64,000 nucleotides of DNA from JAICYJ01 sp963766445 (GTDB taxonomy: Bacteria; Actinomycetota; Thermoleophilia; Gaiellales; JAICJC01): NCBI GenBank assembly GCA_963766445.1, contig CAVXZW010000017.1, positions 37,606 to 101,605 on the forward strand, in the 5' to 3' direction. The notes below the pieces were generated by a model. The model did not search any database, had not been told where the DNA came from, and saw nothing but the letters and a program-made list of their open reading frames with translations. Positions 1-9,318 of this stretch are shown here, in pieces. The translations under genes and the position numbers were made by a program. Within the stretch, counting starts at the first letter, position 1. Each line of letters starts with the position of its first letter.

Positions 1-974
1 CGCCGGCCATTCGCTCGAGCTGCCGCGGGTCGATCAGCCACTCCAGCCCGTCCAGCGGCATCGGCCGGTCGAGCCGCAATCCCAGCATCAGCCGCTCGCT
101 GCCGCGCTCGGCCGGGCTCAGCAGCTCGATCTCGGCGGGGGGCGCCTGGCCCGCCTCCACCGCCTGAAGGTAGGCGCGCAGGGACGGCCGGTTGCGGCGC
201 CGCTCCAGGCCGATCGTGGACACGGCGCCGACGCCCAGGCCGAGGTAGTCGCGCCCCTCCCAGTAGCCCAGGTTGTGGCGGGCCTGGTGGCCGTCGCGGC
301 AGAAGTTCGCCGTCTCGTACCAGTGGTAGCCGCGCTCGCGCAGCGTGGCCACGACCGTCTCGTAGTGGTCCTCGAGCGCCTCCGCCTGGCGCTCCAGTTC
401 GGCGCCGTGGCGGTGGCTGAAGCGGGTGCCGGGCTTGGCCTCGAGCTCGTAGTAGCTGATGTGCTCGGGCTCAAGACTCGAGGCCTGGTCGAGGTCGGAG
501 GCGAGGTCTGCGGCCGACTGCCCCGGAACCCCGAACATCAAGTCGAGGTTGAGGTTTGTGACGCCTGCCTGCCGCAGCGCCGTTACCGCCCGTACAACCC
601 GTTCCGGCGTGGCCCGTCGTTCGAGCGTCGCCAGCAGCTGCGGCTGGAAGCTCTGGGCGCCCAGTGACACCCGCGTCACTCCACCCTCGACCAGCACTTG
701 AGCCTTGGCGGGCGTGATCGTCTCCGGGTTGCACTCGACGGTCAGCTCGTCGCAGGCGGGCAGCGCCGCCAGCAGCCGCGCGAGCAGCGCGTCGTCCAGC
801 AGCGACGGTGTGCCGCCGCCGATGAAGATCGTGGCCGGCCGCGCCGGCGCACCGCGGAGCTCACGGATCAGGGCGTCGACGTAGCGGCCGTGCAGCTCAC
901 CGTTGCCGGTGACCGTGACGAAGTCGCAGTACCCGCAGCGATGGCCGCAGAACGGGACATGCAGGTAGAGGTGC

Positions 975-988
<14 letters not shown>
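1..988 (-). CDS. hemW: HemW-like radical SAM haem chaperone (3' end beyond window)
   Basis: Radical SAM protein of the HemW family (formerly called oxygen-independent coproporphyrinogen oxidase-like), which binds haem and a 4Fe-4S cluster in the cytoplasm. The N-terminus reads HLYLHVPFCGHRCGYCDF, giving the CxxxCxxC cluster motif at about residues 14-21. It is followed by IFIGGGTPS, TVECNPET, RVSLGAQSF and LMFGVPGQ, all typical of the family. About 329 residues are visible against a usual 370-400, so the C-terminus is missing at the window edge. The start is a GTG inside the last codons of lepA (overlap of 14 bases), implying translational coupling. The frame is open throughout. The HemW versus HemN distinction rests on length and motifs only. 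Confidence 0.9.
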
Positions 989-2799
<1,811 letters not shown>

Positions 2800-2805
2800 C
2801 GGTTA

Positions 2806-2811
2806 AGCGTA
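2806..2811 (-). promoter_or_regulatory. Leaderless-type -10 box for lepA (TACGCT)
   Basis: TACGCT ends 6 bases before the GTG start of lepA and lies just after the murJ stop. No Shine-Dalgarno sequence intervenes. It has the same sequence and spacing as the box before obgE. The -35 region is not recognisable. Confidence 0.4.
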
Positions 2812-2819
2812 CCGGTGCA

Positions 2820-4390
2820 TCACGTTGCGGGATCGCGGCGGCGGTGCAGGAGGCTGGCCAGGATGTCCACCTCGGCCAGCCGCAGCGAACGGGCCGCGAC
2901 CAGGTAGGCGAAGCCGCCGGCGGCCAGCCCCAGGCCGAGCGACACGATCTGAGCCGGCGATCGAGCGGCCCAGGAGCTTGTCCAGCGGGTACCACACTCC
3001 GAACGCCGCGACGGTGCAGTAGATCGTCGCCACCGCGGTCAACGCGGTGGAGCGCAGCACCTCGCGGCCGTGCAGCGAGCCCACCCGGCGACGCAGCAGC
3101 ACCATCAGCACGCCCGCGTTGAACGACGTCACGATCGCGGTGGCAAGGGCGATCCCGGCGGCGCCGTAGCGCAGCAGCGCCAGGTCGAGGAACAGGTTCA
3201 GCACCAGGTTCACGAGCGCTACCAGGGTCGGGATACGCGGCTCCTGGAGCCCGAAGAAGGCGCGGGTCAGGAGCAGCGACAGCCCGTTCCCGAGCAGGCC
3301 CAGCGAGAACATCACCAGCGTTGCCGACACGCGCACCGTGTCGGACTCGTTGAACTGCCCGTGCTGGTAAAGCAGCCGCACCACCGGCTCGGCCAGCACG
3401 ATCGAGATGGCAGCGGCGGGCAGCAGCAGGAACACGATCGCGCGTATGCCGCGGGCCACGATCAGCGCCAGCTCGACCATGTTGCGCACGGCGGCGGCAC
3501 GCGACAGCTCGGGGAACAGCACGGTCGATACCGCCACCGAGAACAGCCCCTGCGGCAGCATGAACAGGCGGAACGCGTACCCCAGGTCGCCAGGCGCCGA
3601 CGAGCTGTGGTGCGCCGCGATGATCGTGTCCAGGGTCAGGTTGACGTTGATCAGCCCCAGCCCCAGCGAGACCGGCACCATCAGGCGCAGGATGTGCCGC
3701 ACGTGCGGGTTCCCGAAGCCGAGCCGGAACGCCAGCCCGATCCCGGAGCCGCGCAGCAGCGGCAACGGGATCAGGAACTGCACGATCGTGGCCACCAGCA
3801 CGCCCCACGCGTACACCTGCGCCCGGTGCTCGAGCGAGCCGCTGCGGCCGTAGACCAGCAACACCGCGATGATCACGAGGTTCCAGGCCACCGGCGCGAA
3901 GGCCGGGACGCCGAAGATCCGCTGCGCGTTGAGGATGCCGGTGACGACGCCGAACAGCCCCATCAGCACAACGATCGGGAACAGGATCCGGGTGAGCGTC
4001 ACCACCAGGTCGGAGGAGACGTTGCTGGTTCCGACCAGCAGCACCGGCACCAGCAGCGGCGCCAGCAGGATGAACAGGGCCGAGATCGCGCCCAGCACCA
4101 CCGCGGTCGTCCACAGCACCATGCTCGGCGACCCGCCACGCCTCCTTCTCCTCGCCCTTCTCGCGCAGCTCCAGGAACACCGGCACGAAGGCCGCGCTGA
4201 TGGCGTTGTCGGCCACGATCGCGCGGATCAGGTTCGGCAGGTTGAACGCGACCGTGAAGGCCGAGTAGACGGGGCCTGAGCCGAGCACCGCGGCGGCGGC
4301 GATCTCGCGGACAAGACCCGCCACCCGGGAGATGGCGGTGGCCACCCCGAAGACGGCCGTGGAGGTCGCCAGGCGGCGAGTATCTGCCAT
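2820..4390 (-). CDS. murJ: Lipid II flippase MurJ, interrupted by two +1 bases
   Basis: Polytopic MOP-superfamily flippase that moves lipid II across the cytoplasmic membrane for peptidoglycan synthesis. The N-terminus (RRLATSTAVFGVATAISRVAG) and the segment NLPNLIRAIVADNAISAAFVP are characteristic of MurJ. About 14 hydrophobic segments follow. The frame shifts near 4126 (after EAWRVA, resuming MVLWTTAVV) and again near 2952 (after LLGRSIAG, resuming QIVSLGLGLAAGG). With both single bases removed the gene ends at the TGA at 2820 and encodes about 522 residues, the usual size. TAGACT lies 9 bases before the ATG, suggesting a leaderless mRNA. It is divergent from rpsT. Confidence 0.92.
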
Positions 4391-4399
4391 AAACGCGAG

Positions 4400-4405
4400 A
4401 GTCTA
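4400..4405 (-). promoter_or_regulatory. Leaderless-type -10 box for murJ (TAGACT)
   Basis: TAGACT lies 9 bases before the ATG of murJ with no ribosome-binding sequence between. The cyclic-nucleotide-domain gene at 5463 has the identical hexamer at the identical spacing. Confidence 0.45.
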
Positions 4406-4437
4406 GAAGGTCGATCGGTTATCTCCGAGGTGTCCAA

Positions 4438-4500
4438 GGCGCAAGGCATCGCCTTGCGCCGCCCGGGAGTGATCTGCGATCACACAGATCACTCCCGGGC
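4438..4500. repeat. Two back-to-back perfect hairpins in the murJ/rpsT spacer
   Basis: The 308-base spacer between divergent murJ and rpsT holds two adjoining perfect inverted repeats. The first is 4438-4460: arms GGCGCAAGGC and GCCTTGCGCC with a 3-base loop. The second is 4461-4500: arms of 16 bp (GCCCGGGAGTGATCTG and its complement) with the loop CGATCACA at 4477-4484. No base separates the two. Neither is followed by a T tract on either strand, so they are not classical intrinsic terminators. They could be a terminator pair, a protein-binding site or a structured RNA. I see no convincing gene in the rest of the spacer (4501-4660). Confidence 0.85.
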
Positions 4501-4663
4501 GAGAAACCGGGCAAGGATCGAGGGAGCGTCACTACGGGTCGTATTGGCGCGACCGAGGACGCCACGAGGCGACGGTTCGCAGCCGTAGCCACCCTGACTC
4601 CCGCCGACCTCCAGCCGTTCGCAGCGGCCAGGCCCGCGAGAGGCAACCGATCAACCATCTCGG

Positions 4664-4672
4664 TGCTATGAT
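4664..4672 (+). promoter_or_regulatory. Extended -10 promoter for rpsT (TGC-TATGAT)
   Basis: TGCTATGAT is an extended -10 element. The predicted transcript start near 4679 leaves a leader of about 20 bases carrying the strong ribosome-binding sequence GGGAGGGG at 4684-4691, eight bases before the ATG. The -35 region is weak. A matching TGC-TACGAT precedes rplU. Confidence 0.45.
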
Positions 4673-4698
4673 CCGTCGGCCCCGGGAGGGGCTTTTCT

Positions 4699-4971
4699 AT
4701 GGCGAATTCGAAGCAACAGGAAAAGCGAGTCCGGACTGCGGCGCGGCAGCGTCTCGAGAACCTGCGCTACCGCACCCAGATCAAGACGCTCTCGCGGCGC
4801 CTCAGCGACGCCGCCGAGGCGGGCGAGGCAGAGCAGGTGGCCGACGCCCACCGCAAGCTGACGGTGCTGCTCGACCGTGCTTCCGCGCGGGGCGCGATCC
4901 ACCGCAACACCGCCGCGCGCAAGAAGTCGCAGGCAGCCCGCATGGCCGCCGGCATCCCCGCCGAGGCCTAA
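4699..4971 (+). CDS. rpsT: 30S ribosomal protein S20
   Basis: Small-subunit protein that binds 16S rRNA. The 90-residue product is lysine/arginine-rich (MANSKQQEKRVRTAARQR...) and ends with the S20 signature region HRNTAARKKSQAARMAAG. Length and start agree with the family, with a strong GGGAGGGG ribosome-binding site eight bases upstream. It is a monocistronic plus-strand gene between divergent murJ and a convergent cyclic-nucleotide-binding gene whose repaired stop overlaps its own. Confidence 0.97.
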   Translation: MANSKQQEKRVRTAARQRLENLRYRTQIKTLSRRLSDAAEAGEAEQVADAHRKLTVLLDRASARGAIHRNTAARKKSQAARMAAGIPAEA

Positions 4972-5463
4972 ACAGGCCGACCCCTCGAGCCGCCGCACCC
5001 GTGCGGCCAGCTCTTCCATGATCGCGATCGCCACCGACGGTTGCTCGTTCATGACCTCCATGAACTGACGCCGGCCCAGCATCATCAGCACCATGTCGGA
5101 CTCGGCCCGCACCGCCGCCGAACGCGGCTTGCCATCGATCACCGACATCTCGCCGAAGAAGTCACCCGGCCCGATCGCATGCCCGAGCCCGCTGGGCGGC
5201 CGCACCACGGCCGTTCCCTCCAGCACGACGAAGAACTCGCGGCCGCTCTGGGTGCGGTACACCACCGGCGCGCCCGCCCGCACCTCGGCCTGCTCGGCCA
5301 GCCGCGCGATCTGGCGCAGGTGCCGCTTCGGCACGTTGGCAAACAGCGGCACCGCGGCCAGCGCGTCGACCCACCGGCGGCTCATGCCGCGCGGTGGCCC
5401 GCTCGTGTTGGCCTTGGCAGCGCGGCTGAACGCGGCGGTCACCACTGTTGGGGAGGGGCGCAT
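4968..5463 (-). CDS. Cyclic nucleotide-binding domain protein
   Basis: A single CRP-type sensor domain without a DNA-binding domain. The beta-roll runs from LFANVPKRHLRQIARLAEQ to about residue 150. The phosphate-binding cassette GDFFGEMSVIDGKPRSAAV carries the E and R residues that contact the cyclic nucleotide in this family. The N-terminal 30 residues are low-complexity. As sequenced, the open frame continues to 4666 antisense through all of rpsT, which is implausible. One extra G in the run near 4983 would explain this, because the next frame stops at the TAG at 4968-4970. TAGACT lies 9 bases before the ATG. The ligand and partner are unknown. Confidence 0.75.
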
Positions 5464-5472
5464 GGGCCTGCC

Positions 5473-5478
5473 AGTCTA
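5473..5478 (-). promoter_or_regulatory. Leaderless-type -10 box (TAGACT)
   Basis: TAGACT ends 9 bases before the ATG at 5463, the same arrangement as murJ. It overlaps the 3' end of the upstream membrane-protein gene. Confidence 0.4.
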
Positions 5479-6126
5479 CCGACGCCAGACCAGGCCGGCC
5501 AGGATCAGCACGATGCCCAGCGCCTGCCCCAGCGCGAACAGCGCGTACACGTCCAGCCGGGTCGCGGTCGATGCCAGGGCGATCACGGCCACGCCGGCCG
5601 CCACCAGCAGCGGACGGGGGTCACGGCGGCGCCGCGCCGATGCGATCGAGCCGATCAGCAGCACCAGGGTGCCGACGGTGTTGAGAGCGGCTGCGAGGAT
5701 CGTCGTCCAGGGGCCGCCCATCGCGCCGTTGGGCGGTGTCGCTCCTGCCCGCGCCAGCTCGGCCGGGTCGACCTGTGCGGCCAGCACCGCCGCCGTCGAG
5801 GCAAACGTGACCCACAGCATCGTGGCCACCACCAGCCGCGTGGCGCGGCGCCCGGGCGCCACCAGCAGCAGCTCGCCGACGGCCAGGTAGGGCACCACCA
5901 GGATCGCGCCGGTCAGGTAGTAGAGCCGGAACACGCCCTCGGTCCAGCCCTCGCGCGCGCCGTACCAGAGGCAGCCGGTGGCAATCGTGAACAGCGAGAA
6001 TCCGATCAGCCACGCGATCAGCGGAGCCGGCCGCGACGGGCGCCGCGCCAGCCGCTCTGCGATCACCGCGGTACACGCCAGCGAGACGAGCGCCGCCACC
6101 GCGGCGGCGGCCGTCTGCGCGCTCAT
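5476..6126 (-). CDS. Seven-helix membrane protein of unknown function
   Basis: A 216-residue protein with about seven hydrophobic segments, starting with an N-terminal helix (AAAAVAALVSLACTAVIAE) and ending LDVYALFALGQALGIVLILAGLVWRR. I do not recognise the family. The layout, with about seven helices and short loops, resembles small membrane-sensor or carotenoid/haem-associated membrane domains, but no motif supports a function. Its ATG overlaps the holA stop (ATGA), so it is probably co-transcribed and translationally coupled with holA. Confidence 0.75.
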   Translation of the reverse strand: MSAQTAAAAVAALVSLACTAVIAERLARRPSRPAPLIAWLIGFSLFTIATGCLWYGAREGWTEGVFRLYYLTGAILVVPYLAVGELLLVAPGRRATRLVVATMLWVTFASTAAVLAAQVDPAELARAGATPPNGAMGGPWTTILAAALNTVGTLVLLIGSIASARRRRDPRPLLVAAGVAVIALASTATRLDVYALFALGQALGIVLILAGLVWRR

Positions 6127-7070
6127 TCGGCGCTGATCTCGACCAGCGCCAGCTCCAGCTCGAGCCGCGGGTCGAGCCGGCTGCCGCCCTTGATCGCCTC
6201 GTCCAGCTCGGCCAGCCGCACAACCGCACGAGCCAGCTCAGGCTCGCTGAACGCGCGCGCCTGCCGGCACAACCCCTGCGCCTGGTAGGGCGAGCGCAGC
6301 CCCAGCTGCTTCTGCACCTCCTTCGGCGACCCGCCCGCCTCCATCACCAGCAGCGCCTGGCGGACGCGGCGCACGTGGTTGGCGAAGATGGCCGAGATCC
6401 GCTGCACGTCGTCCGGCTTCTCGATGTCGGCGGTCGCGAACGAGATCACGCCGGCCGCGTCGCGCCGGCCCCAGGCATCGGTCATGTTCCAGGGCTTCAC
6501 GTCCAGCTGCTCGGCTACGAGCAGGTCGACGTCGGCCTCGGTGGGGGCGTCGCCGCGGCCGTAGACGGCGAGCTTCTCGACCTCCAGCGCGAGGTCGCCG
6601 ATCTCGATGCCGGCCCGCTTCACGATCCGCCTGGCGACGCCGTTGGGGCAGGAGATGCCCTGCTCGGAGAAGCGCTTGACCACCCACTGGACGGCGTGCT
6701 CGTCGTCGGGCGCGTCAAAAATGCGGACGTCGCCGGCCCTGGCGACGGCGGTCGCAAGCGGTCCGTCTTCGGCGACCCCCTTGCCGCCGAACATGGCCAG
6801 GCAGGTGCCGGGAGTGGGATCGACCAGGTATCCAATGATGTCCTGCACCTGAGCCTCGTCCAGGCCCTCGACGCCGCGCACCAGCACCAGCCGCTCACCG
6901 CCGAACAGGCCCAGCGCGTTGCACGATGCGACCACGTCTGCAGCCTCCTCCTCGCCGACCGCGATCTGCTCGACGCTGTCCTCGTCGAACTGGCTCCGCA
7001 GGCGAACGGCGGCGGCGTCGATCTTGGGCCAGTCGCTGCCGGCGATCAGGTACGCCGGCTTATGCGCCAG
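6123..7070 (-). CDS. holA: DNA polymerase III delta subunit, probable CTG start
   Basis: Clamp-loader delta subunit that opens the beta sliding clamp at replication forks. The body (GGERLVLVRGVEGLDEAQVQDI, DAPDDEHAVQWVVKRF, VEKLAVYGRG, LDVKPWNMTDAWGRRD, LGLRSPYQAQG) matches the HolA fold in order. The first in-frame ATG/GTG (6935) would remove about 45 residues, including the conserved opening HKPAYLIAGSDWPKID. That opening is in frame from a CTG at 7070, preceded by AGGAGAGGG at 4-6 bases, giving 315 residues, the usual size. I therefore place the start at CTG. It overlaps the Rrf2 gene by 11 bases. Confidence 0.85.
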   Translation of the reverse strand: MAHKPAYLIAGSDWPKIDAAAVRLRSQFDEDSVEQIAVGEEEAADVVASCNALGLFGGERLVLVRGVEGLDEAQVQDIIGYLVDPTPGTCLAMFGGKGVAEDGPLATAVARAGDVRIFDAPDDEHAVQWVVKRFSEQGISCPNGVARRIVKRAGIEIGDLALEVEKLAVYGRGDAPTEADVDLLVAEQLDVKPWNMTDAWGRRDAAGVISFATADIEKPDDVQRISAIFANHVRRVRQALLVMEAGGSPKEVQKQLGLRSPYQAQGLCRQARAFSEPELARAVVRLAELDEAIKGGSRLDPRLELELALVEISAE

Positions 7071-7518
7071 CGCCCTCTCCTGCGGCCGTGACCTCGACCT
7101 TGGCGGCGCGCTCGCGGGAGCGCTGGACGAGGTCGGCGAAGGTCACGTTCTCAAGCACCGAGCGCAGCTGTGAGCGGGCCTGCAGCCATACATCCGGCAG
7201 GGCTTCGGCGCCTGCCGGATAGCTGATCGCCTCGGGCCGCACGCCTGCGACTGCGGCCAGGGGCCCATCGACGACCCGGATCACCTCGGCAACGGTGATC
7301 TGGTCGGCAGGCACCGCCAGCCGATATCCGCCCTCGGGGCCGCGCTGCGACACCACCAGGCCGGCGTGCTTCAGCTCGCCCAGGATGTTCTCGACGAACT
7401 TCAGCGGCAGGTCCTGGGACGCCGCGATCAGCTCGCCCTTGAGCGGATGCGGGTCGTCGTGGGACGCCAGCACCAGCACCGCCCGGACGGCGTAGTCAGC
7501 CTTGGCGGAAAGCTTCAT
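7060..7518 (-). CDS. Rrf2 family transcriptional regulator, no cluster cysteines
   Basis: Winged-helix DNA-binding protein of the Rrf2 family (152 residues from the ATG at 7518). The family N-terminus MKLSAKADYAVRAVLVLAS and the wing HAGLVVSQRGPEGGYRLA are clear. Iron-sulfur Rrf2 proteins such as IscR and NsrR carry three cysteines around residues 90-105. Here the corresponding region (VAGVRPEAISYPAGAEALPDVW) has none, so it is unlikely to bind a cluster that way. It is divergent from citrate synthase with a spacer of 68 bases and overlaps holA, so citrate synthase is a plausible target, but that is inferred. Confidence 0.88.
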   Translation of the reverse strand: MKLSAKADYAVRAVLVLASHDDPHPLKGELIAASQDLPLKFVENILGELKHAGLVVSQRGPEGGYRLAVPADQITVAEVIRVVDGPLAAVAGVRPEAISYPAGAEALPDVWLQARSQLRSVLENVTFADLVQRSRERAAKVEVTAAGEGAGA

Positions 7519-7571
7519 ACCCGCATTGTCGCACGACGGGGCGGCCTGCACGCCCGGATCGGCTCGCTGGC

Positions 7572-7577
7572 TAGAAT
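7572..7577 (+). promoter_or_regulatory. Leaderless-type -10 box for citrate synthase (TAGAAT)
   Basis: TAGAAT lies 9 bases before the ATG at 7587. There is no Shine-Dalgarno sequence. It sits in the divergent spacer with the Rrf2 regulator. Confidence 0.45.
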
Positions 7578-7586
7578 CGCGCCCCG

Positions 7587-8690
7587 ATGCCACCGGATGT
7601 CAACAGCGGGCTCGAGGGCGTGGTCGCGGCCGAGACCACGATCAGCCTGGTCGACGGCCAGGCGGGGCGGCTGCTCTGCCGCGGCTACGAGATAGGCGAC
7701 CTGGCCGCTCACGGCAGCTACGACCGCGTGGTCGGGTTGCTGCTCGACGGTGAGTGGCCGCTGCGCGACGAGGTGCTGCCGCCGGCGGAGCTGTCGCCGA
7801 CGGTGCTGGCCGCGCTGCGCGGGCTGCCCACCTCGTGCGCCCCGCTGGATGCTCTGCGCACGGCGTTCTCCGCGTTCGGCGCAGAGCGGCGCATGGACTG
7901 GCCGCCCACTGCCGCGCAGGCGCGCGAGCTGATCGCGCTGGGGCCCGCCGCGGTCGGGGCCTTCGCACGGCTGCGCGACAACAAGCAGCCGGTGAACTCG
8001 GCGGAGTCGGCGCACCTGGGTGCGGCCGCGCGGCTGCTGCATGCGATCACGGGCGAGGAGCCCGACCCCGCCAAGGCGCGCGCGCTGGATGCGTACTTCA
8101 CCGTCTGTGCCGAGCACGGCCTGAACGCATCGACGTTCACCGCCCGCGTCATCACCAGCACGCAGAGCGACCTGGCCAGCGCCGTCTGCGGTGCGATGGG
8201 CGCGCTCAAGGGACGGCTGCACGGCGGTGCGCCATCCGAGGTGCGCGACCAGCTGACGCAGATCGGCGACGTCGAGCACGCGGAGGTCTGGATCCGCGAG
8301 GCGCTGGCCCGTGGCGAGCGGCTGATGGGGTTCGGCCATCGGGTCTACAAGACGATGGATCCGCGCGCGGCGGCACTGCGGCAGGTGGCGGAGCGGCTGG
8401 CGGCCGACGCCGACTGGCTGCAGCTGGCGATCGACGTCGAGGACGTGGCGCTGCGGCTGCTGGCCGAGCACAAGCCCGACCGGCCGTTGAAGACCAACGT
8501 CGAGTACTACGCCTCGATCGTGCTGGACGGAGTCGGCCTGCTGACCGATCTCTACACGCCGGCCTTCGCGGTCGCCCGCACCGCCGGCTGGACGGCGCAC
8601 GCGCTCGAGCAGGCAGGCCACGGGCGTCTGATCCGCCCCGACTCCCGCTACGTCGGCCCCGAGCAGCGGCCGCTGCCCGCCAGCGTGTAG
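7587..8690 (+). CDS. Citrate synthase family protein with Glu at the catalytic Asp position
   Basis: Condenses acetyl-CoA (or another acyl-CoA) with oxaloacetate. At 367 residues it is the short type II-like form. Family landmarks are GLEGVVAAETTIS at the N-terminus, EHGLNAST (H177), the catalytic histidine in LHGGAP (H212) and the second in GFGHRVYK (H251). The third catalytic residue, Asp362 of the E. coli enzyme within NVDFYSG, aligns with Glu306 in NVEYYAS. The gene may therefore be a citrate synthase variant, a 2-methylcitrate synthase or a related paralogue. It is monocistronic, with a leaderless-type start and a strong hairpin 21 bases downstream. Confidence 0.88.
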   Translation: MPPDVNSGLEGVVAAETTISLVDGQAGRLLCRGYEIGDLAAHGSYDRVVGLLLDGEWPLRDEVLPPAELSPTVLAALRGLPTSCAPLDALRTAFSAFGAERRMDWPPTAAQARELIALGPAAVGAFARLRDNKQPVNSAESAHLGAAARLLHAITGEEPDPAKARALDAYFTVCAEHGLNASTFTARVITSTQSDLASAVCGAMGALKGRLHGGAPSEVRDQLTQIGDVEHAEVWIREALARGERLMGFGHRVYKTMDPRAAALRQVAERLAADADWLQLAIDVEDVALRLLAEHKPDRPLKTNVEYYASIVLDGVGLLTDLYTPAFAVARTAGWTAHALEQAGHGRLIRPDSRYVGPEQRPLPASV

Positions 8691-8710
8691 CGGCCCCCGC
8701 CGCCGATAGC

Positions 8711-8736
8711 GGAAGGCCCGCCAGGGCGGGCCTTCC
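8711..8736. terminator. Strong hairpin after citrate synthase
   Basis: Perfect 11-bp stem GGAAGGCCCGC / GCGGGCCTTCC with the 4-base loop CAGG, 21 bases past the citrate synthase stop and before the convergent gene at 8764. There is no T tract. It probably acts as a bidirectional terminator. Confidence 0.6.
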
Positions 8737-8763
8737 CAGAATCAGCGTGCTGTCAGAACGGTG

Positions 8764-9165
8764 CTACAGGTGCCGGCACTCTCCGCGCTTCACGCCACCG
8801 ACGATGTTGGGAAGGCCCCCAGAGTCGCCGATCTGCGCATGCGGGATGTTGTTGAAGCAGGAGAGGTTGCCACCGATCGTGTTGGTAATGATCTCCATCG
8901 CGTCGGGGTCGCCCATCCTGTTGCCGACGATCCTGACGTTGCCGCCCACCTGGGTGCGGATCAACCCGAACCAGCAGCTGTGTACGTAACGGAATATCAC
9001 CTTGCCGCCCACGACGCTGTCGTGGATGGTCGAGAAGTAGGGTCCGCCGAAGAGCGCGGTCACCGAGCAATCCATGCTGCCGCCACCGCCGTGACCGGTG
9101 GGTTGATCCGAGCGTCTCCACCTCGCCACCAGGCGTGCACCGATCCATAACCCACGCAGCCGCAC
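8764..9165 (-). CDS. Possible C-terminal fragment of a GN-repeat secreted protein
   Basis: I do not recognise a named family. The second half has repeats spaced about 20-24 residues apart (VVGGKVIFRYV, QVGGNVRIVGN, TIGGNLSCFNN, IVGGVKRGEC), reminiscent of beta-helical secreted proteins with V-x-G-N repeats. The first 30 residues are arginine-rich and look unlike a real N-terminus, and no signal peptide or ribosome-binding site precedes them. It is therefore either a 5'-truncated remnant or a gene with a disrupted start. It lies between two terminator-like hairpins. Confidence 0.35.
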   Translation of the reverse strand: MRLRGLWIGARLVARWRRSDQPTGHGGGGSMDCSVTALFGGPYFSTIHDSVVGGKVIFRYVHSCWFGLIRTQVGGNVRIVGNRMGDPDAMEIITNTIGGNLSCFNNIPHAQIGDSGGLPNIVGGVKRGECRHL

Positions 9166-9259
9166 GAGCCGCTTAATGTTGGTGCTCGATCGCTCTCACC
9201 GACTGATTTGCGCAGACGTCGCCACCGATGCGCGTAGGCGGTACATGAGGCGGGGGAGT

Positions 9260-9288
9260 GTGGGCCCGGGTTGCACGCCCGGGCCCAC
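9260..9288 (-). terminator. Hairpin downstream of comEC
   Basis: Perfect 11-bp stem GTGGGCCCGGG / CCCGGGCCCAC with a 7-base loop, 31 bases after the repaired comEC stop. It lacks a T tract. The surrounding 9166-9318 shows no gene. Confidence 0.55.
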
Positions 9289-9318
9289 CGGGCACCCCTG
9301 AGATGGCCGATCGGTATC

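Noticed and set aside
3070..4200. Long plus-strand open frame opposite murJ
   Set aside because: Its Gln/His/Arg-rich translation is the shadow of a GC-rich membrane-protein gene; the minus strand carries all MurJ motifs. The same applies to the long plus-strand frames opposite mrdA, mreB, valS, clpX and the radical SAM gene.
4648..4660. 13-base match CGATCAACCATCT also at 14400-14412
   Set aside because: Dozens of 13-mer pairs are expected by chance in 64 kb, and no context is shared.
4666..4967. Open frame continuing the cyclic-nucleotide protein antisense across all of rpsT
   Set aside because: The sensor domain ends before 4980, the rest is not protein-like, and a single extra G explains the read-through.
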